The position numbers and the translations under genes are program-made. This document shows positions 50,044-59,384 of a stretch of DNA of 64,000 nt, in pieces. The DNA lies in NCBI RefSeq assembly GCF_002179555.1, contig NZ_NHOU01000015.1, forward strand, positions 22,266 through 86,265, read 5' to 3'. Each line of letters begins with the position of its first letter. Positions within the stretch are counted from its first letter, which is position 1. The notes under the pieces are model-generated. The model saw only the letters and a list, made by a program, of their open reading frames with translations. It searched no databases and was not told the origin of the DNA. Source of the DNA: Salinicola salarius (GTDB taxonomy: Bacteria; Pseudomonadota; Gammaproteobacteria; Pseudomonadales; Halomonadaceae).

Positions 50044-50507
50044 GCGAGAACGGCCATCAAGACGATCACGACTACCGCATCGACGACGGCATGGAAGTCA
50101 CGCTGCATTTCACGGTGAAGCTCGAGGACGGCGAAGCGGTCGATTCGACCCGCGGCAAGCAGCCGGCCACGTTCCAGCTCGGTGACGGCAATCTGCCGCC
50201 GGGCTTCGAGACGCCACTCAAGGGCATGGCTGCCGGCGACGAAGGGGCGTTCGAGATCTCGCCCGAGCACGCCTTTGGCCAGCACAATCCACAGAACGTG
50301 CAGCGGCTCTCCCGCGATGCCTTCGAGGAAGCCGTGGAACCGGGCACGGTGATGTCGTTCGCCGATGCTGCCGGCGGCGAACTGCCGGGCGTGATCGCCA
50401 GCGTCGACGAGCACCATGTCGAAGTCGACTTCAATCATCCGCTGGCAGGGCGTACCCTGACCTTCGAAGTGGAAATTCTGGACGTGAAGCCAGCCACGAC
50501 TCATTGA
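50040..50507 (+). CDS. fkpB: FKBP-type peptidyl-prolyl isomerase SlpA/FkpB
   Basis: This is a cytoplasmic SlyD-like prolyl isomerase/chaperone of 155 residues. The split FKBP domain is visible (VTLHFTVKLEDGEAVDSTRGKQPATFQLGDG and LAGRTLTFEVEILDV) around an insert-in-flap region (about 75-125). The His-rich tail of SlyD is absent, which fits FkpB. It is coupled to lspA and followed by ispH, the usual gammaproteobacterial order. Confidence 0.92.
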   Translation: MSENGHQDDHDYRIDDGMEVTLHFTVKLEDGEAVDSTRGKQPATFQLGDGNLPPGFETPLKGMAAGDEGAFEISPEHAFGQHNPQNVQRLSRDAFEEAVEPGTVMSFADAAGGELPGVIASVDEHHVEVDFNHPLAGRTLTFEVEILDVKPATTH

Positions 50508-50558
50508 ATCCGGACTGCGCCTTCACCACGATATTCGGGCGTACCAAGCGAGGTCGCT

Positions 50559-51530
50559 ATGCCAAAGGTTCCTACGCAAATCAAGCTGGCCAATCCCCGC
50601 GGCTTCTGTGCCGGCGTCGATCGTGCCATCGACATCGTCAATCGCGCGCTCGATGTCTTCGGGCCGCCCATCTACGTTCGCCATGAAGTCGTGCACAACC
50701 GTTTCGTGGTGGACTCGCTGCGCGAGCGCGGGGCGATCTTCGTCGAAGAGCTCGACGAGGTGCCCGACGACGTCATCGTGATCTTCTCCGCCCACGGCGT
50801 TTCCCGCGCCGTACAGGTGGAAGCCGAACGCCGTGGTCTCAAGATCTTCGATGCGACCTGCCCGCTGGTGACCAAGGTGCATATGGAAGTGCTGCGCTAC
50901 GCCAAGCGCGGCCAGGAGTGCATCCTGATCGGCCACGCCGGCCATCCGGAAGTCGAGGGCACCATGGGGCGCTACGACGACAGCCACGGCGGGTCGATCT
51001 ATCTCGTCGAAGACGAGGACGACGTCGCCAGGCTGCCGGTACGCGATCCCTCGCGGTTGGCGTTCGTCACCCAGACGACGCTTTCGATGGACGACACCGC
51101 CAGGGTGATCGATGCGCTGCGCGAGCACTTTCCCGAGATTCAGGGGCCGCGCAAGGACGACATCTGCTACGCCACCCAGAACCGGCAGGATGCGGTGCGC
51201 GAACTGGCTGCAGGTTCGCAACTGGTACTGGTCGTGGGCAGCGTCAACAGCTCCAACTCCAACCGATTGCGCGAACTCTCCGAGCGGGTCGGCACGCCGG
51301 CCTATCTGATCGACGATGCCGAGCAGATCGAGCCGAGCTGGCTTGAAGGCATCGAGACCATCGGCATCACCGCCGGCGCCAGCGCCCCGGAAGTGCTGGT
51401 CAAGGGCGTGATCGACAGGCTCCAGGCGCTGGGCGCCGAGGCACCCGAAGAACTCTCCGGACGCGCCGAGACCATCACGTTTTCGATGCCGCGAGAGCTG
51501 CGTGAAAGGGTCATTACAAGCGTGGTGTAA
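50559..51530 (+). CDS. ispH: 4-hydroxy-3-methylbut-2-enyl diphosphate reductase
   Basis: IspH performs the last MEP-pathway step, giving IPP and DMAPP, the precursors of ubiquinone and of the carotenoids encoded nearby. The 323-residue product has the three iron-sulfur cysteines C17 ([11 protein letters not shown]), C101 ([11 protein letters not shown]) and C203 ([10 protein letters not shown]), and catalytic E131 in GHPEVEG. GAGGT precedes the ATG. Confidence 0.96.
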   Translation: MPKVPTQIKLANPRGFCAGVDRAIDIVNRALDVFGPPIYVRHEVVHNRFVVDSLRERGAIFVEELDEVPDDVIVIFSAHGVSRAVQVEAERRGLKIFDATCPLVTKVHMEVLRYAKRGQECILIGHAGHPEVEGTMGRYDDSHGGSIYLVEDEDDVARLPVRDPSRLAFVTQTTLSMDDTARVIDALREHFPEIQGPRKDDICYATQNRQDAVRELAAGSQLVLVVGSVNSSNSNRLRELSERVGTPAYLIDDAEQIEPSWLEGIETIGITAGASAPEVLVKGVIDRLQALGAEAPEELSGRAETITFSMPRELRERVITSVV

Positions 51531-51632
51531 CTCTTATTAAACCTTCTGGGTTTTCGGTCGATAACTGAAGGGTAACAATAGCTGTGCCATGCAACTTTTG
51601 CCGTGGCTGTCTATAGCCTGAAGGAATCGACC

Positions 51633-52115
51633 GTGCTAGCTCTGCAGCGTGGCTTGTCTCTCATCGAAGTGCTTATCGCCATTGTGGTGTTCAGTATTGG
51701 ATTGCTGGGCGCTGCCAAGTTGTTGGCAGAGCAGGGCCAGCTTGGCCAGGAAACTGGGCATCGTGCCTTGGCATCGATCATGGCTGAAGATCTACTGCAG
51801 CGTATCAAGTTGGACTCGCTACATCGTGATGACTATCTCGGTCGATATGACAGCTCCTCGATCACGAGCGACAATCCAGACTCCTCCCTCAGCTTGAAAG
51901 CTTGGGCAGCAGACTGGTTTGGAGCCGGAGCGTTGCCGGATCCTCAAGTTTGCGCCGAGTTGGAAGACGGCAATGAGATGGCGTTCGTTACAGTCGTCTG
52001 GCGGGCGCGTACCAGTTTCGTTCCTCCCGACACCTTGCCGGATTGCGTCAGTAGTCGGTCGAATTTATCCAATCAGCGCTGGGTGACCATGGCGTCCTGG
52101 GTTGGTGAAAAGTGA
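51633..52115 (+). CDS. pilV: Type IV pilus minor pilin PilV
   Basis: Minor pilins prime pilus assembly. The 160-residue product has a short leader ending at G7 and the type III signal LSLIEVLIAIVVFSIG. The GTG at 51633 lies 7 bases after AAGGA; a GTG 30 bases upstream is less likely. It is the first gene of the pilVWX-pilY1-pilE operon, 102 bases after ispH. It overlaps pilW by 4 bases. Confidence 0.88.
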   Translation: MLALQRGLSLIEVLIAIVVFSIGLLGAAKLLAEQGQLGQETGHRALASIMAEDLLQRIKLDSLHRDDYLGRYDSSSITSDNPDSSLSLKAWAADWFGAGALPDPQVCAELEDGNEMAFVTVVWRARTSFVPPDTLPDCVSSRSNLSNQRWVTMASWVGEK

Positions 52116-53059
52116 TCCATGGCCGCTTGAAAGGTCCCAAATATTTTTCTGGCCGAGGCCAGTCTGGTGTGACACTGATCGAGTTGATGATCGCCATGGC
52201 GATTGGCTTGATCATGATGTTGGCGGTATCTCGGGTCTATTTGGCCAGCTCAACTGCTGCCCGAGAGTCGGAGGCGAGGGCCGATCTGGTCGATAAGGTT
52301 CGCCTGCTTCACGAGCGCTTCAATTATGAACTGCGACGGGCCGATTTCTGGGGTCGGGTACGCGCCGATGCCGAAAGGCAGGGGCAAATATCGATTGGTA
52401 ACGACTGTGGCGGCGAGTTCGCTTATGGTCGAGATACGGAAACGCCCAGTACACGCCCCTTGGGGATCTGGGCATCGAACTCTCCTCCCTCCGATTGTTC
52501 GCTGACCAACCCGCAAGAAGACCAAGAGTATCTTGCCGTGAGATACGCGGCTGAATCCTGTGGTGCAGGGGGATGCGATGATGCGAATTCCCTGAAGAGT
52601 TTCTATCCCTATATCGCATTCGTCAACGGTAGTGAACCAGCCGTGCCGGAACATGCTGGGGCAGACGATATCTGGCGCTACGGCGGCAGTCTCTATTACC
52701 TCAGCAAAAACGAAAAGGCATTGCGCCGGCTGTGGTTGTACGGCGATTCCTTGAGAAATCAGGAAGTGATGCGTGGTGTCGAGGCGTTAGCTTATCGATG
52801 GTGGGTCGATAGCGATGCCGATGGCAGCGTTGATGCAAAACTTTCTACCGATAAGCTGATCCCGACACAGATGGCAGAGGTTATTGCCGTCGAGGTGGAG
52901 GCTGTCGTGTCTGTTGAGACTCTAGCCGCTTATCAAGAGTCCCGAGAATACGTCTTGAGTAACGGTACGGCTATCAAGAGTCAGCCGGGGAAAATGTACC
53001 GAAGGATCTCTTTCGTGATCCCTCTCGAGATGCACCGGGCTGGGAGCTTTGATGAATAA
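52112..53059 (+). CDS. pilW: Type IV pilus minor pilin PilW
   Basis: The 315-residue product has a 19-residue leader ending in G and the pilin signal VTLIELMIAMAIGLIMMLAVS. A large globular domain with paired cysteines (about 90-165) follows. It begins with GTG inside the pilV stop (GTGA). PilW works with PilV, PilX, FimU and PilE to start pilus assembly and to place PilY1 at the tip. Confidence 0.86.
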   Translation: MIHGRLKGPKYFSGRGQSGVTLIELMIAMAIGLIMMLAVSRVYLASSTAARESEARADLVDKVRLLHERFNYELRRADFWGRVRADAERQGQISIGNDCGGEFAYGRDTETPSTRPLGIWASNSPPSDCSLTNPQEDQEYLAVRYAAESCGAGGCDDANSLKSFYPYIAFVNGSEPAVPEHAGADDIWRYGGSLYYLSKNEKALRRLWLYGDSLRNQEVMRGVEALAYRWWVDSDADGSVDAKLSTDKLIPTQMAEVIAVEVEAVVSVETLAAYQESREYVLSNGTAIKSQPGKMYRRISFVIPLEMHRAGSFDE

Positions 53060-53582
53060 CTATCGTCTCGGTCCCAGGCAGCTTGGAGCGGCACTGATCA
53101 TGAGCCTGATTTTCCTTTTTCTTCTCTCCATCGTTGCCGCTGCACTACTCGAAACTGTCAGCACGCAAAATCGCTTGAGCGTCATGCAGCAGCAATCCCG
53201 CGAACAATTCCAGCAGTTGAGCGGCGAGATATCGGCGGTGAGTCATCAGCAGAATGAAATTCGGGATATGGCGTTGTCGGCTCAGCCCGGCGAGCCAAAG
53301 CCATGGCAAGTACAGGACGCTTCTCCGCCCTTGGAGAATACACGATTTAAAAACGTAGAGTCGATACAGGAGAAAAACCTGAAAATTATGGTGGAACTGC
53401 TCAGGCCTGGCTATGAATGCCTAGTTGTCGGGTTTTCCAACGGCAGCTGTCTGGCGATAGAAGTTCAAGGTGAATCTACTTCAGATTTTCTTCACGTCAG
53501 CTTTCACCAAGTTCAAGGGCTGTTGATCGAAACGATTAATGTGTCGTCTGGAGGTGATAGTCGTGCTGGTATTTTTAATTAA
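53052..53582 (+). CDS. pilX: Type IV pilus minor pilin PilX
   Basis: The 176-residue product has the PilX-type N-terminus (RQLGAALIMSLIFLFLLSIVAAALLE). The residue five after the cleavage site is not Glu, which is typical of PilX/GspK-like pilins at the tip. The ATG at 53052 follows GGGAG and overlaps pilW by 8 bases. The C-terminal half has little recognisable similarity; position supports the call. Confidence 0.8.
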   Translation: MNNYRLGPRQLGAALIMSLIFLFLLSIVAAALLETVSTQNRLSVMQQQSREQFQQLSGEISAVSHQQNEIRDMALSAQPGEPKPWQVQDASPPLENTRFKNVESIQEKNLKIMVELLRPGYECLVVGFSNGSCLAIEVQGESTSDFLHVSFHQVQGLLIETINVSSGGDSRAGIFN

Positions 53583-53597
53583 AAATCGAATGTCTCT

Positions 53598-56500
53598 ATG
53601 AATATTGCATCGGTTGTTCTTTTTCTTGTCTTGCTATTACTGACACCAGTAACGACAGTAGGGGTGTCTGCCGACGATACAGATATTTACCGCAGCCTCT
53701 ATGATATCGAAGGTCGTGGCGGGAATCCTCAGGTCATGATTATCTTTGATACGTCAGGCAGTATGAGAGACGTCGTCGGAGAAGGAAACAAAAAAGAGAC
53801 TAAAATCAATATTGCCCAACGGGTTATTCATCAGTTGGTGGCGGATAATCCGAACGTCAATTTTGGTCTGGCAATTTTTAACTATAATGGCGAGAAGCCT
53901 GATGGTGGAAGAATCATCTCTCCATTGCCGGGAGAGAAGGGGAATGTCAGTGATTGGGATCGACAGCAGCTGCTTAATACCATTGATGATCTGGGTGCCA
54001 TGACGTCGACTCCCTTGTGTGAGACCTATTACGAGATATTTCGTTACTTTAATGGTGATAAAGCGAGATACGGGACCAAGAATAGATATCAATACTGGGG
54101 GTATCTGTACGATACAAACCCAGAATATTCTTCGAAGGCTTTTATTGATGAGCGAAGCGAAAAATCTTATGCTTCCCCTTTAAGACCTTGCGAGCCTCTC
54201 TATGTTATTTATATGACAGATGGTATTCCACAATATGATGTGGATGCTAATAATCATATTCAGAATTTGGTCAGGAAAAGCGATTTTTATAACGGGTGTC
54301 GGGTTTATCCTTCAGTTAGCTCCAGTGCTGGAGAAGAGAGTTGTATGCCGGAGCTATCCTATTATATGCAGCAGCTGGAGACGTTTTCGATTCAAAGCAA
54401 AAATAATGGGAATGGAAATGAAAAAAAATCGGGAGAAAGTATAGAGCGGGGGCCTGTTACAACCTACACGATTGGTTTCGATACTGATCAACAACTATTG
54501 GCAGATACGGCTAGCCCTCTCAATACGAAAGATTCGAAGCAGTGTCCCGTTGACCGGCAGGATACCCGCTATCACGGAAAAGCGGCTTGCGTCGGGTATT
54601 TTACTGCGTTCAACGCCGATCAACTGTACTCGGCTTTTCAGGTGGCAATAGACGACATTCTATCGCGTAGCACTACGTTTTCTGCGCCAGCCGTTTCCGC
54701 TGCCTTTACCAACAACGCCCAAAGTTTTGATCGGCTTTATTTACCTCGATTCCTTCCTTTCAACGAGCCCCGTTGGAGTGGCAATGTCAAAAGATTGCAA
54801 TTCATATCTCAGCAGAGTTGGCGTGACCTAAATGGCAAGGAAGCGTTCAATTCACAGACGGGCGATATTCTCGATTCTGCCTATACCTGGTGGAGCGGTG
54901 CTAATGGACTGTCACTCAATGAGCCGGATGGCAATAATGTCGAAGCTGGCGGTGTTGGTGGATTGTTGCGTCAATCTGTCGATAGATCGTTGAACGCGGG
55001 GAGCGGCGACGGGAGAATCATTTATACGGATGTATCTAACCATCTCGTACCCTTCGATATCACCATGAGCCTGGCCAGTCGACCGGAAGCCTGGGGGTTG
55101 CCGAAAAATGCGGAGCAGAGCGATATCGATCAGTTAATCGCTTGGGCGCGTGGGCGTGATGTTGACGACGAGGATAACGATAACGATACGTTGGAGGCGC
55201 GACCCTGGATCATGGGGGATATCCTGCATTCCGATCCTATCGCATTGAATTATGGTGGTGAGGCCCAGGCCGATGAGAAATTGTATCTTGCTTTCGGTAC
55301 TAACGCTGGTTTCCTGCACTTCGTTGACGGTGATAGCGGCAAAGAGGAGTGGGCGTTCACGCCGAGCGTTCTGGCGCCACTTCACCATGTTCTGCGTCAA
55401 AATGATATCGCCTCGGCTTCCGATGACACGCTTCAGCATCCCTATGGTGTAGACGGTCCGGCTTCTTATGTCCGTATCGATTCGAACGGCGATGGCCAGA
55501 TTCGGGCGGCCGATGGTGATCATATGATTCTCGCCTTTGGCCTGAGGCGTGGTGGACGTCAATATTACGGTCTGGATGTGACAACGCCGACTTCTCCCAA
55601 GCTAGCTTGGACACTGTCCCCGGCGGGAGAGTTTGCCGAGTTGGGACAGAGCTGGGCGGCTCCGATCCCGGTTCGAGTGCCGGGCCACGCTAATCCGGTA
55701 TTCGTGATCAGCGGCGGCTACGACAGTGACCGTGATGATCCGACCCGGGGTTCAAGCGATCCTGATGGCATGGGACGAGCAGTCTATATCGTCGATGCGC
55801 TTGATGGCTCTCTGGTGTATCGGGCAGACGTGGGTACGCCCCAGCGATTTGTTGGTGAGGCCACCTTTCGGCATGCCATACCCGCAGCGTCGGAAGCGGT
55901 GGATTACAATAGCGACGGCGTGGCTGATCGTATCTATCTCGGTGATATGGGCGCTGATCTTTGGCGGCTGGATCTGGACTCAGACGACAGCCGTCATTGG
56001 CGTGTTCGACAAATTGCCAGCCTCGGTGGCAGCGGTATCGAAAATCGGCGTCTGTTCAATGCCATCGACTTCGTCAGTATCAATACGGGCTCCCGCCGTC
56101 AGGATCTTCTTCTGGTCGGGAGCGGGGATCGAGCCAATCCCAAATCTGGCGGAGAAAGTTCCGATTTGCCAACGGTCAAGGATGCGTTCTTCCTGATTCG
56201 GGATCCGGTTTCGGTTGCCGCCGCCTCGGGTAAAAACCCCGATGTTGTCGATATCGACCAACTCAAGGACGTAACGAACGAATTATTGTGTGATCGCAAG
56301 TCTGATGCTGGAGATATCGAAGGGTGCCTTTCCGTTTGGCAAGCCGATGATACGGCTGGCTGGGTGCTTTATCTTGATGATGGATACAGCTTGCCGTTGC
56401 CAGGGGCCAAGGTGCTCTCTGAGAGTGTTACGCTCAATGGCACGGTCTACTTTTCCGCTTATGTGCCGGATGAGCCCGCATCTGTTTGTATTCCCGTGAT

Positions 56501-56792
56501 TGGTAGGAGTTACCTGTTTGGCTTGGATTTGCTGACAGCGGGCAGTGCCCGGGGGATAGCCGGTCATGGCGATAATCTGGTCAAGGGGGAGCGTGCAGTC
56601 GATGCGGGGGAATACCTGCTCGGCCGGCCTTCTCTAATCGTCAAGGGTGACGAGCTTTTCTTGCAAGGTGTCGGTACGGCGGAACTGGGCCAGCTAGTGA
56701 ATGAAAGCTCTCGGGGTAATACCGGAGGGATCATTCTTCCTTACCGATTGAAAAGAACTTATTGGTACGAAAAAACGGAAGACAATCCATGA
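53598..56792 (+). CDS. pilY1: Pilus tip adhesin PilY1
   Basis: PilY1 caps type IV pili and acts in adhesion, twitching and surface sensing. The 1064-residue product has a signal peptide (about 1-26) and a von Willebrand A domain with the metal site DTSGS (near 52-56). A C-terminal beta-propeller follows. A Ca2+-type loop DSNGDGQI starts at D628, and a second, DYNSDGVAD (769-777), corresponds to the PilY1 calcium site. The first 1 kb is clearly richer in A/T than the rest. Its stop overlaps pilE by 4 bases. Confidence 0.92.
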   Translation: MNIASVVLFLVLLLLTPVTTVGVSADDTDIYRSLYDIEGRGGNPQVMIIFDTSGSMRDVVGEGNKKETKINIAQRVIHQLVADNPNVNFGLAIFNYNGEKPDGGRIISPLPGEKGNVSDWDRQQLLNTIDDLGAMTSTPLCETYYEIFRYFNGDKARYGTKNRYQYWGYLYDTNPEYSSKAFIDERSEKSYASPLRPCEPLYVIYMTDGIPQYDVDANNHIQNLVRKSDFYNGCRVYPSVSSSAGEESCMPELSYYMQQLETFSIQSKNNGNGNEKKSGESIERGPVTTYTIGFDTDQQLLADTASPLNTKDSKQCPVDRQDTRYHGKAACVGYFTAFNADQLYSAFQVAIDDILSRSTTFSAPAVSAAFTNNAQSFDRLYLPRFLPFNEPRWSGNVKRLQFISQQSWRDLNGKEAFNSQTGDILDSAYTWWSGANGLSLNEPDGNNVEAGGVGGLLRQSVDRSLNAGSGDGRIIYTDVSNHLVPFDITMSLASRPEAWGLPKNAEQSDIDQLIAWARGRDVDDEDNDNDTLEARPWIMGDILHSDPIALNYGGEAQADEKLYLAFGTNAGFLHFVDGDSGKEEWAFTPSVLAPLHHVLRQNDIASASDDTLQHPYGVDGPASYVRIDSNGDGQIRAADGDHMILAFGLRRGGRQYYGLDVTTPTSPKLAWTLSPAGEFAELGQSWAAPIPVRVPGHANPVFVISGGYDSDRDDPTRGSSDPDGMGRAVYIVDALDGSLVYRADVGTPQRFVGEATFRHAIPAASEAVDYNSDGVADRIYLGDMGADLWRLDLDSDDSRHWRVRQIASLGGSGIENRRLFNAIDFVSINTGSRRQDLLLVGSGDRANPKSGGESSDLPTVKDAFFLIRDPVSVAAASGKNPDVVDIDQLKDVTNELLCDRKSDAGDIEGCLSVWQADDTAGWVLYLDDGYSLPLPGAKVLSESVTLNGTVYFSAYVPDEPASVCIPVIGRSYLFGLDLLTAGSARGIAGHGDNLVKGERAVDAGEYLLGRPSLIVKGDELFLQGVGTAELGQLVNESSRGNTGGIILPYRLKRTYWYEKTEDNP

Positions 56793-57223
56793 GAATCGAT
56801 CAGCGAGGATTTACCTTGATCGAGCTGATGATAGTGGTTGCAATTGTTGGCATTCTTGCCGTAGTCGCAATTCCCAGTTATCAGCAGTATGTCGAGCGCT
56901 CACGTCGGAGCGACGGTCAGGCTTTACTTCAAAGTGCCATGGCGCGTCAGGAGACTTATTACGGACAATATTTGGAATACGCCAAAGATATGGAGACGCT
57001 CGTTGGTCAGGAAGATGGGACCCTGGAAAACGACGATTACCGTGTTGCCGTCTGCGGGACGCAACAAGGGTGCGATGGCAAGGCGTATTCAACGGGACAG
57101 GATGTCAGGATGACCGCTACTCCCATTGCGGGAGACTCGCAGCAGGGGGATGGCGTGCTGTGGCTGGATTCCGAGGGCGACAGTGGACGCATATCCAATG
57201 AGGTGGAAATGGGAAAATGGTAA
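56789..57223 (+). CDS. pilE: Type IV pilin-like protein PilE
   Basis: The 144-residue product has a 7-residue leader ending in G, the signal [24 protein letters not shown], and a two-cysteine C-terminal region. I chose the ATG at 56789, coupled to pilY1 by ATGA overlap. It matches the PilE minor pilin that ends the Pseudomonas cluster. The major pilin PilA is not in this window. Confidence 0.88.
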   Translation: MRIDQRGFTLIELMIVVAIVGILAVVAIPSYQQYVERSRRSDGQALLQSAMARQETYYGQYLEYAKDMETLVGQEDGTLENDDYRVAVCGTQQGCDGKAYSTGQDVRMTATPIAGDSQQGDGVLWLDSEGDSGRISNEVEMGKW

Positions 57224-57486
57224 AATATGGGCTGTGTGTTCTCTTGATGGCATGGGCATCTTTTTCGTTTGCCGATGAGCGTAAATGCATCGTTCGCCAG
57301 CCGGACGGCTCACTGGAAATTCGCCATATCGACATCGTTGAAGCGCACAAGGCGAAAGATAGTCTGCAGCGGTTTCTCGACCGAGAAGAGAGCGATAGGC
57401 ATCAACAGGTCGAACGCTGTATCGAGACTTGGCGTGAATTTTCATCAGCCGATGCTCGTGAGATAGATAGGAATTCGCCACGCTGA
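57217..57486 (+). CDS. Small secreted protein of the pilus operon, unknown
   Basis: The 89-residue product starts 7 bases before the pilE stop, so it is translationally coupled. It has a signal peptide ([15 protein letters not shown]) and a mature part of about 70 charged residues with two cysteines (RKCIVRQ and ERCIETW). I do not recognise it. Its position recalls small extra proteins such as PilY2 in Pseudomonas, but sequence homology is not evident. Its stop lies 2 bases from the opposing fimT stop. Confidence 0.65.
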   Translation: MVKYGLCVLLMAWASFSFADERKCIVRQPDGSLEIRHIDIVEAHKAKDSLQRFLDREESDRHQQVERCIETWREFSSADAREIDRNSPR

Positions 57487-57488
57487 CG

Positions 57489-58013
57489 TCAGCAACTCTC
57501 GCTGGCCTCTACACGTATTCGTCCGGCATCGCTGATAACGATTTTATTGCCGCCAATGCTATTGCAGACCAAGAAGCTGCCGTATGGCGTGAATGATTTC
57601 CAGGGTATGGGGCTGAACACCGGGTTGGAATTCGTGTTCCAGGTGATCGTGACACCCTCGGCTTTGTGCGTTCCCGACAGGCGCCCCGCATCTCCCTCCT
57701 CGAGATTCCACGCATAGCCCTCGCTCCAGTCATCGCCGCAGCCATCGCCACTCGCAGCGGCGGGGCAGAGTTGCCAGGACTGGCGAGTCGAAACGGAGAG
57801 TTGGTGCAATGCCTCCAGTCTTTGCTGTAACTGTTGCGTTTCGGTCTCGAGCCGCTTGTTTTCGAACCAGTGACTAGTAGAAAAGGCGATACCCGTGAGT
57901 ATCCCGATGACTGCCAGTGTGATCAGCAGCTCGATCAGCGTAAAACCTGCTTGTCGCGTCCGCTTTGCGTGACGGCCAGCAGGCGATTGTGAAGATGTCG
58001 CGCGAGAGTCCAT
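57489..58013 (-). CDS. GspH/FimT-family pseudopilin
   Basis: The 174-residue product has a 23-residue basic leader ending in G and the pilin signal FTLIELLITLAVIGILTGIAFS. A GspH/FimT-like body with cysteines near 85, 93, 152 and the C-terminus follows. It corresponds to FimT or FimU of Pseudomonas, but here it is on the strand opposite pilVWXY1E. The start at 58013 is preferred for its leader length; the ribosome-binding site is weak. Confidence 0.8.
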   Translation of the reverse strand: MDSRATSSQSPAGRHAKRTRQAGFTLIELLITLAVIGILTGIAFSTSHWFENKRLETETQQLQQRLEALHQLSVSTRQSWQLCPAAASGDGCGDDWSEGYAWNLEEGDAGRLSGTHKAEGVTITWNTNSNPVFSPIPWKSFTPYGSFLVCNSIGGNKIVISDAGRIRVEASESC

Positions 58014-58086
58014 TGCGGAGAGTCCATGGCGGCGTCCGGGGGCTGGGCAAGTGATAGAATCGCCCTTTTGCCAGGATATCGACCGA

Positions 58087-59202
58087 ATGCAGGATTTCTT
58101 GATCGTTGGCGGGGGCGTCATCGGCATGATGACCGCGTTGCAGTTGGCGGATGCGGGTCATTCGGTGGCGCTGGTCGAGCGTGGTCAGTGCGGCAGGGAG
58201 GCTTCCTGGGCGGGTGGCGGCATCGTCTCGCCGCTCTATCCGTGGCGTTACTCGAAGGCGATCTCGGCGTTGTCGAGCTGGTCCGAAGGGCGCTACCCGG
58301 AGCTGGCCGGTCGGCTGCTCGAAGAAACGGGCATCGATCCCGAATATCGCCAGAAAGGCCTGCTCTATCTGCGGGTCGAGGATGTCGATGTCGCGCTCGC
58401 CTGGGCGCGGGAGATGGCCAAGCCGCTGAACCGCATCGACGCCGACACACTCTACGCCAAGGAGCCCAACGCGGCGCCGGGCTTCGAGGGGGCGCTGTGG
58501 ATGCCGACGCTCGGCAGCATTCGCAACCCGCGATTGGGCCAGGCGCTGCGTGCGCGCCTCTTGCAGATGCCAAGGGTGAGCCTGCACGAGCAGTGCGAGG
58601 TGTCGGCGCTGATCCGAGAAGGGGCGGCCATTCGTGGCGTGGCGACATCACAGGGTGCGATCCGGGCGGGCCAGACCGTCGTCTGCGCCGGTGCCTGGTC
58701 TCGGGCACTGCTGGCGGGCCTCGGCATCGAGCTGCCGGTTCGGCCGGTCAGGGGGCAGATGATTCTGTTCAAGGCGCCGCCGGGGCTGGTCGAGCGGGTC
58801 GTTCTCAAGGATGGGCGTTATGTCATTCCCCGCGGCGACGGCCGGGTGCTGGCGGGCTCGACGCTGGAGGAGGTCGGCTTCGACAAGCAGACGACCCGTG
58901 AGGCCCGCGACTCGCTGCATGCCAGCGCGCTCTCCATCGTGCCCGCGCTGGCCGAGTGTCCGGTGGAACACCATTGGGCGGGGCTGCGGCCGGGTTCGCC
59001 GGACGGCGTGCCGATGATCGGTGCGGTGCCGACGTTCGAGGGGCTTCACGTCAACGCCGGCCACTACCGCAATGGGCTGGTTCTGGCGCCGGCTGCCACG
59101 CGGCTGCTGGTCGATCAGTTGATCGGCTGCGAACCCATCGTCGACCCTGCCCCCTATCTGCCCGGCTCGCGCCTCCTCGGCCCCGACGTGTCGGCTCGTT
59201 GA
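58087..59202 (+). CDS. thiO: Glycine oxidase ThiO
   Basis: ThiO oxidises glycine to iminoglycine for the thiazole ring of thiamine. The 371-residue flavoprotein has the FAD motif FLIVGGGVIGMMTALQLADAG (from residue 4), the block GREASWAGGGIVSPL and the C-terminal HWAGLRPGSPDGVPMIG. It diverges from the pseudopilin, as in Pseudomonas, where thiO neighbours fimT. Thiazole genes are not adjacent. Another D-amino-acid oxidase activity cannot be excluded. Confidence 0.88.
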   Translation: MQDFLIVGGGVIGMMTALQLADAGHSVALVERGQCGREASWAGGGIVSPLYPWRYSKAISALSSWSEGRYPELAGRLLEETGIDPEYRQKGLLYLRVEDVDVALAWAREMAKPLNRIDADTLYAKEPNAAPGFEGALWMPTLGSIRNPRLGQALRARLLQMPRVSLHEQCEVSALIREGAAIRGVATSQGAIRAGQTVVCAGAWSRALLAGLGIELPVRPVRGQMILFKAPPGLVERVVLKDGRYVIPRGDGRVLAGSTLEEVGFDKQTTREARDSLHASALSIVPALAECPVEHHWAGLRPGSPDGVPMIGAVPTFEGLHVNAGHYRNGLVLAPAATRLLVDQLIGCEPIVDPAPYLPGSRLLGPDVSAR

Positions 59203-59384
59203 GCATGGGCGGGTTTTGCCTCGGTCCATGGCATGCGCGAAAATGACGGAAAGCGCTGTCGTGGCAGCGGTTTGTTGTTCGATAGCGATCCGAGCGCCTG
59301 GCGCGCCGTCACTCGTCGGAGGGCACTCGATCGGGAGACGTCTTCGATATCGAGAACCTCATCTGTTTGGAGAAATGTAGACCG

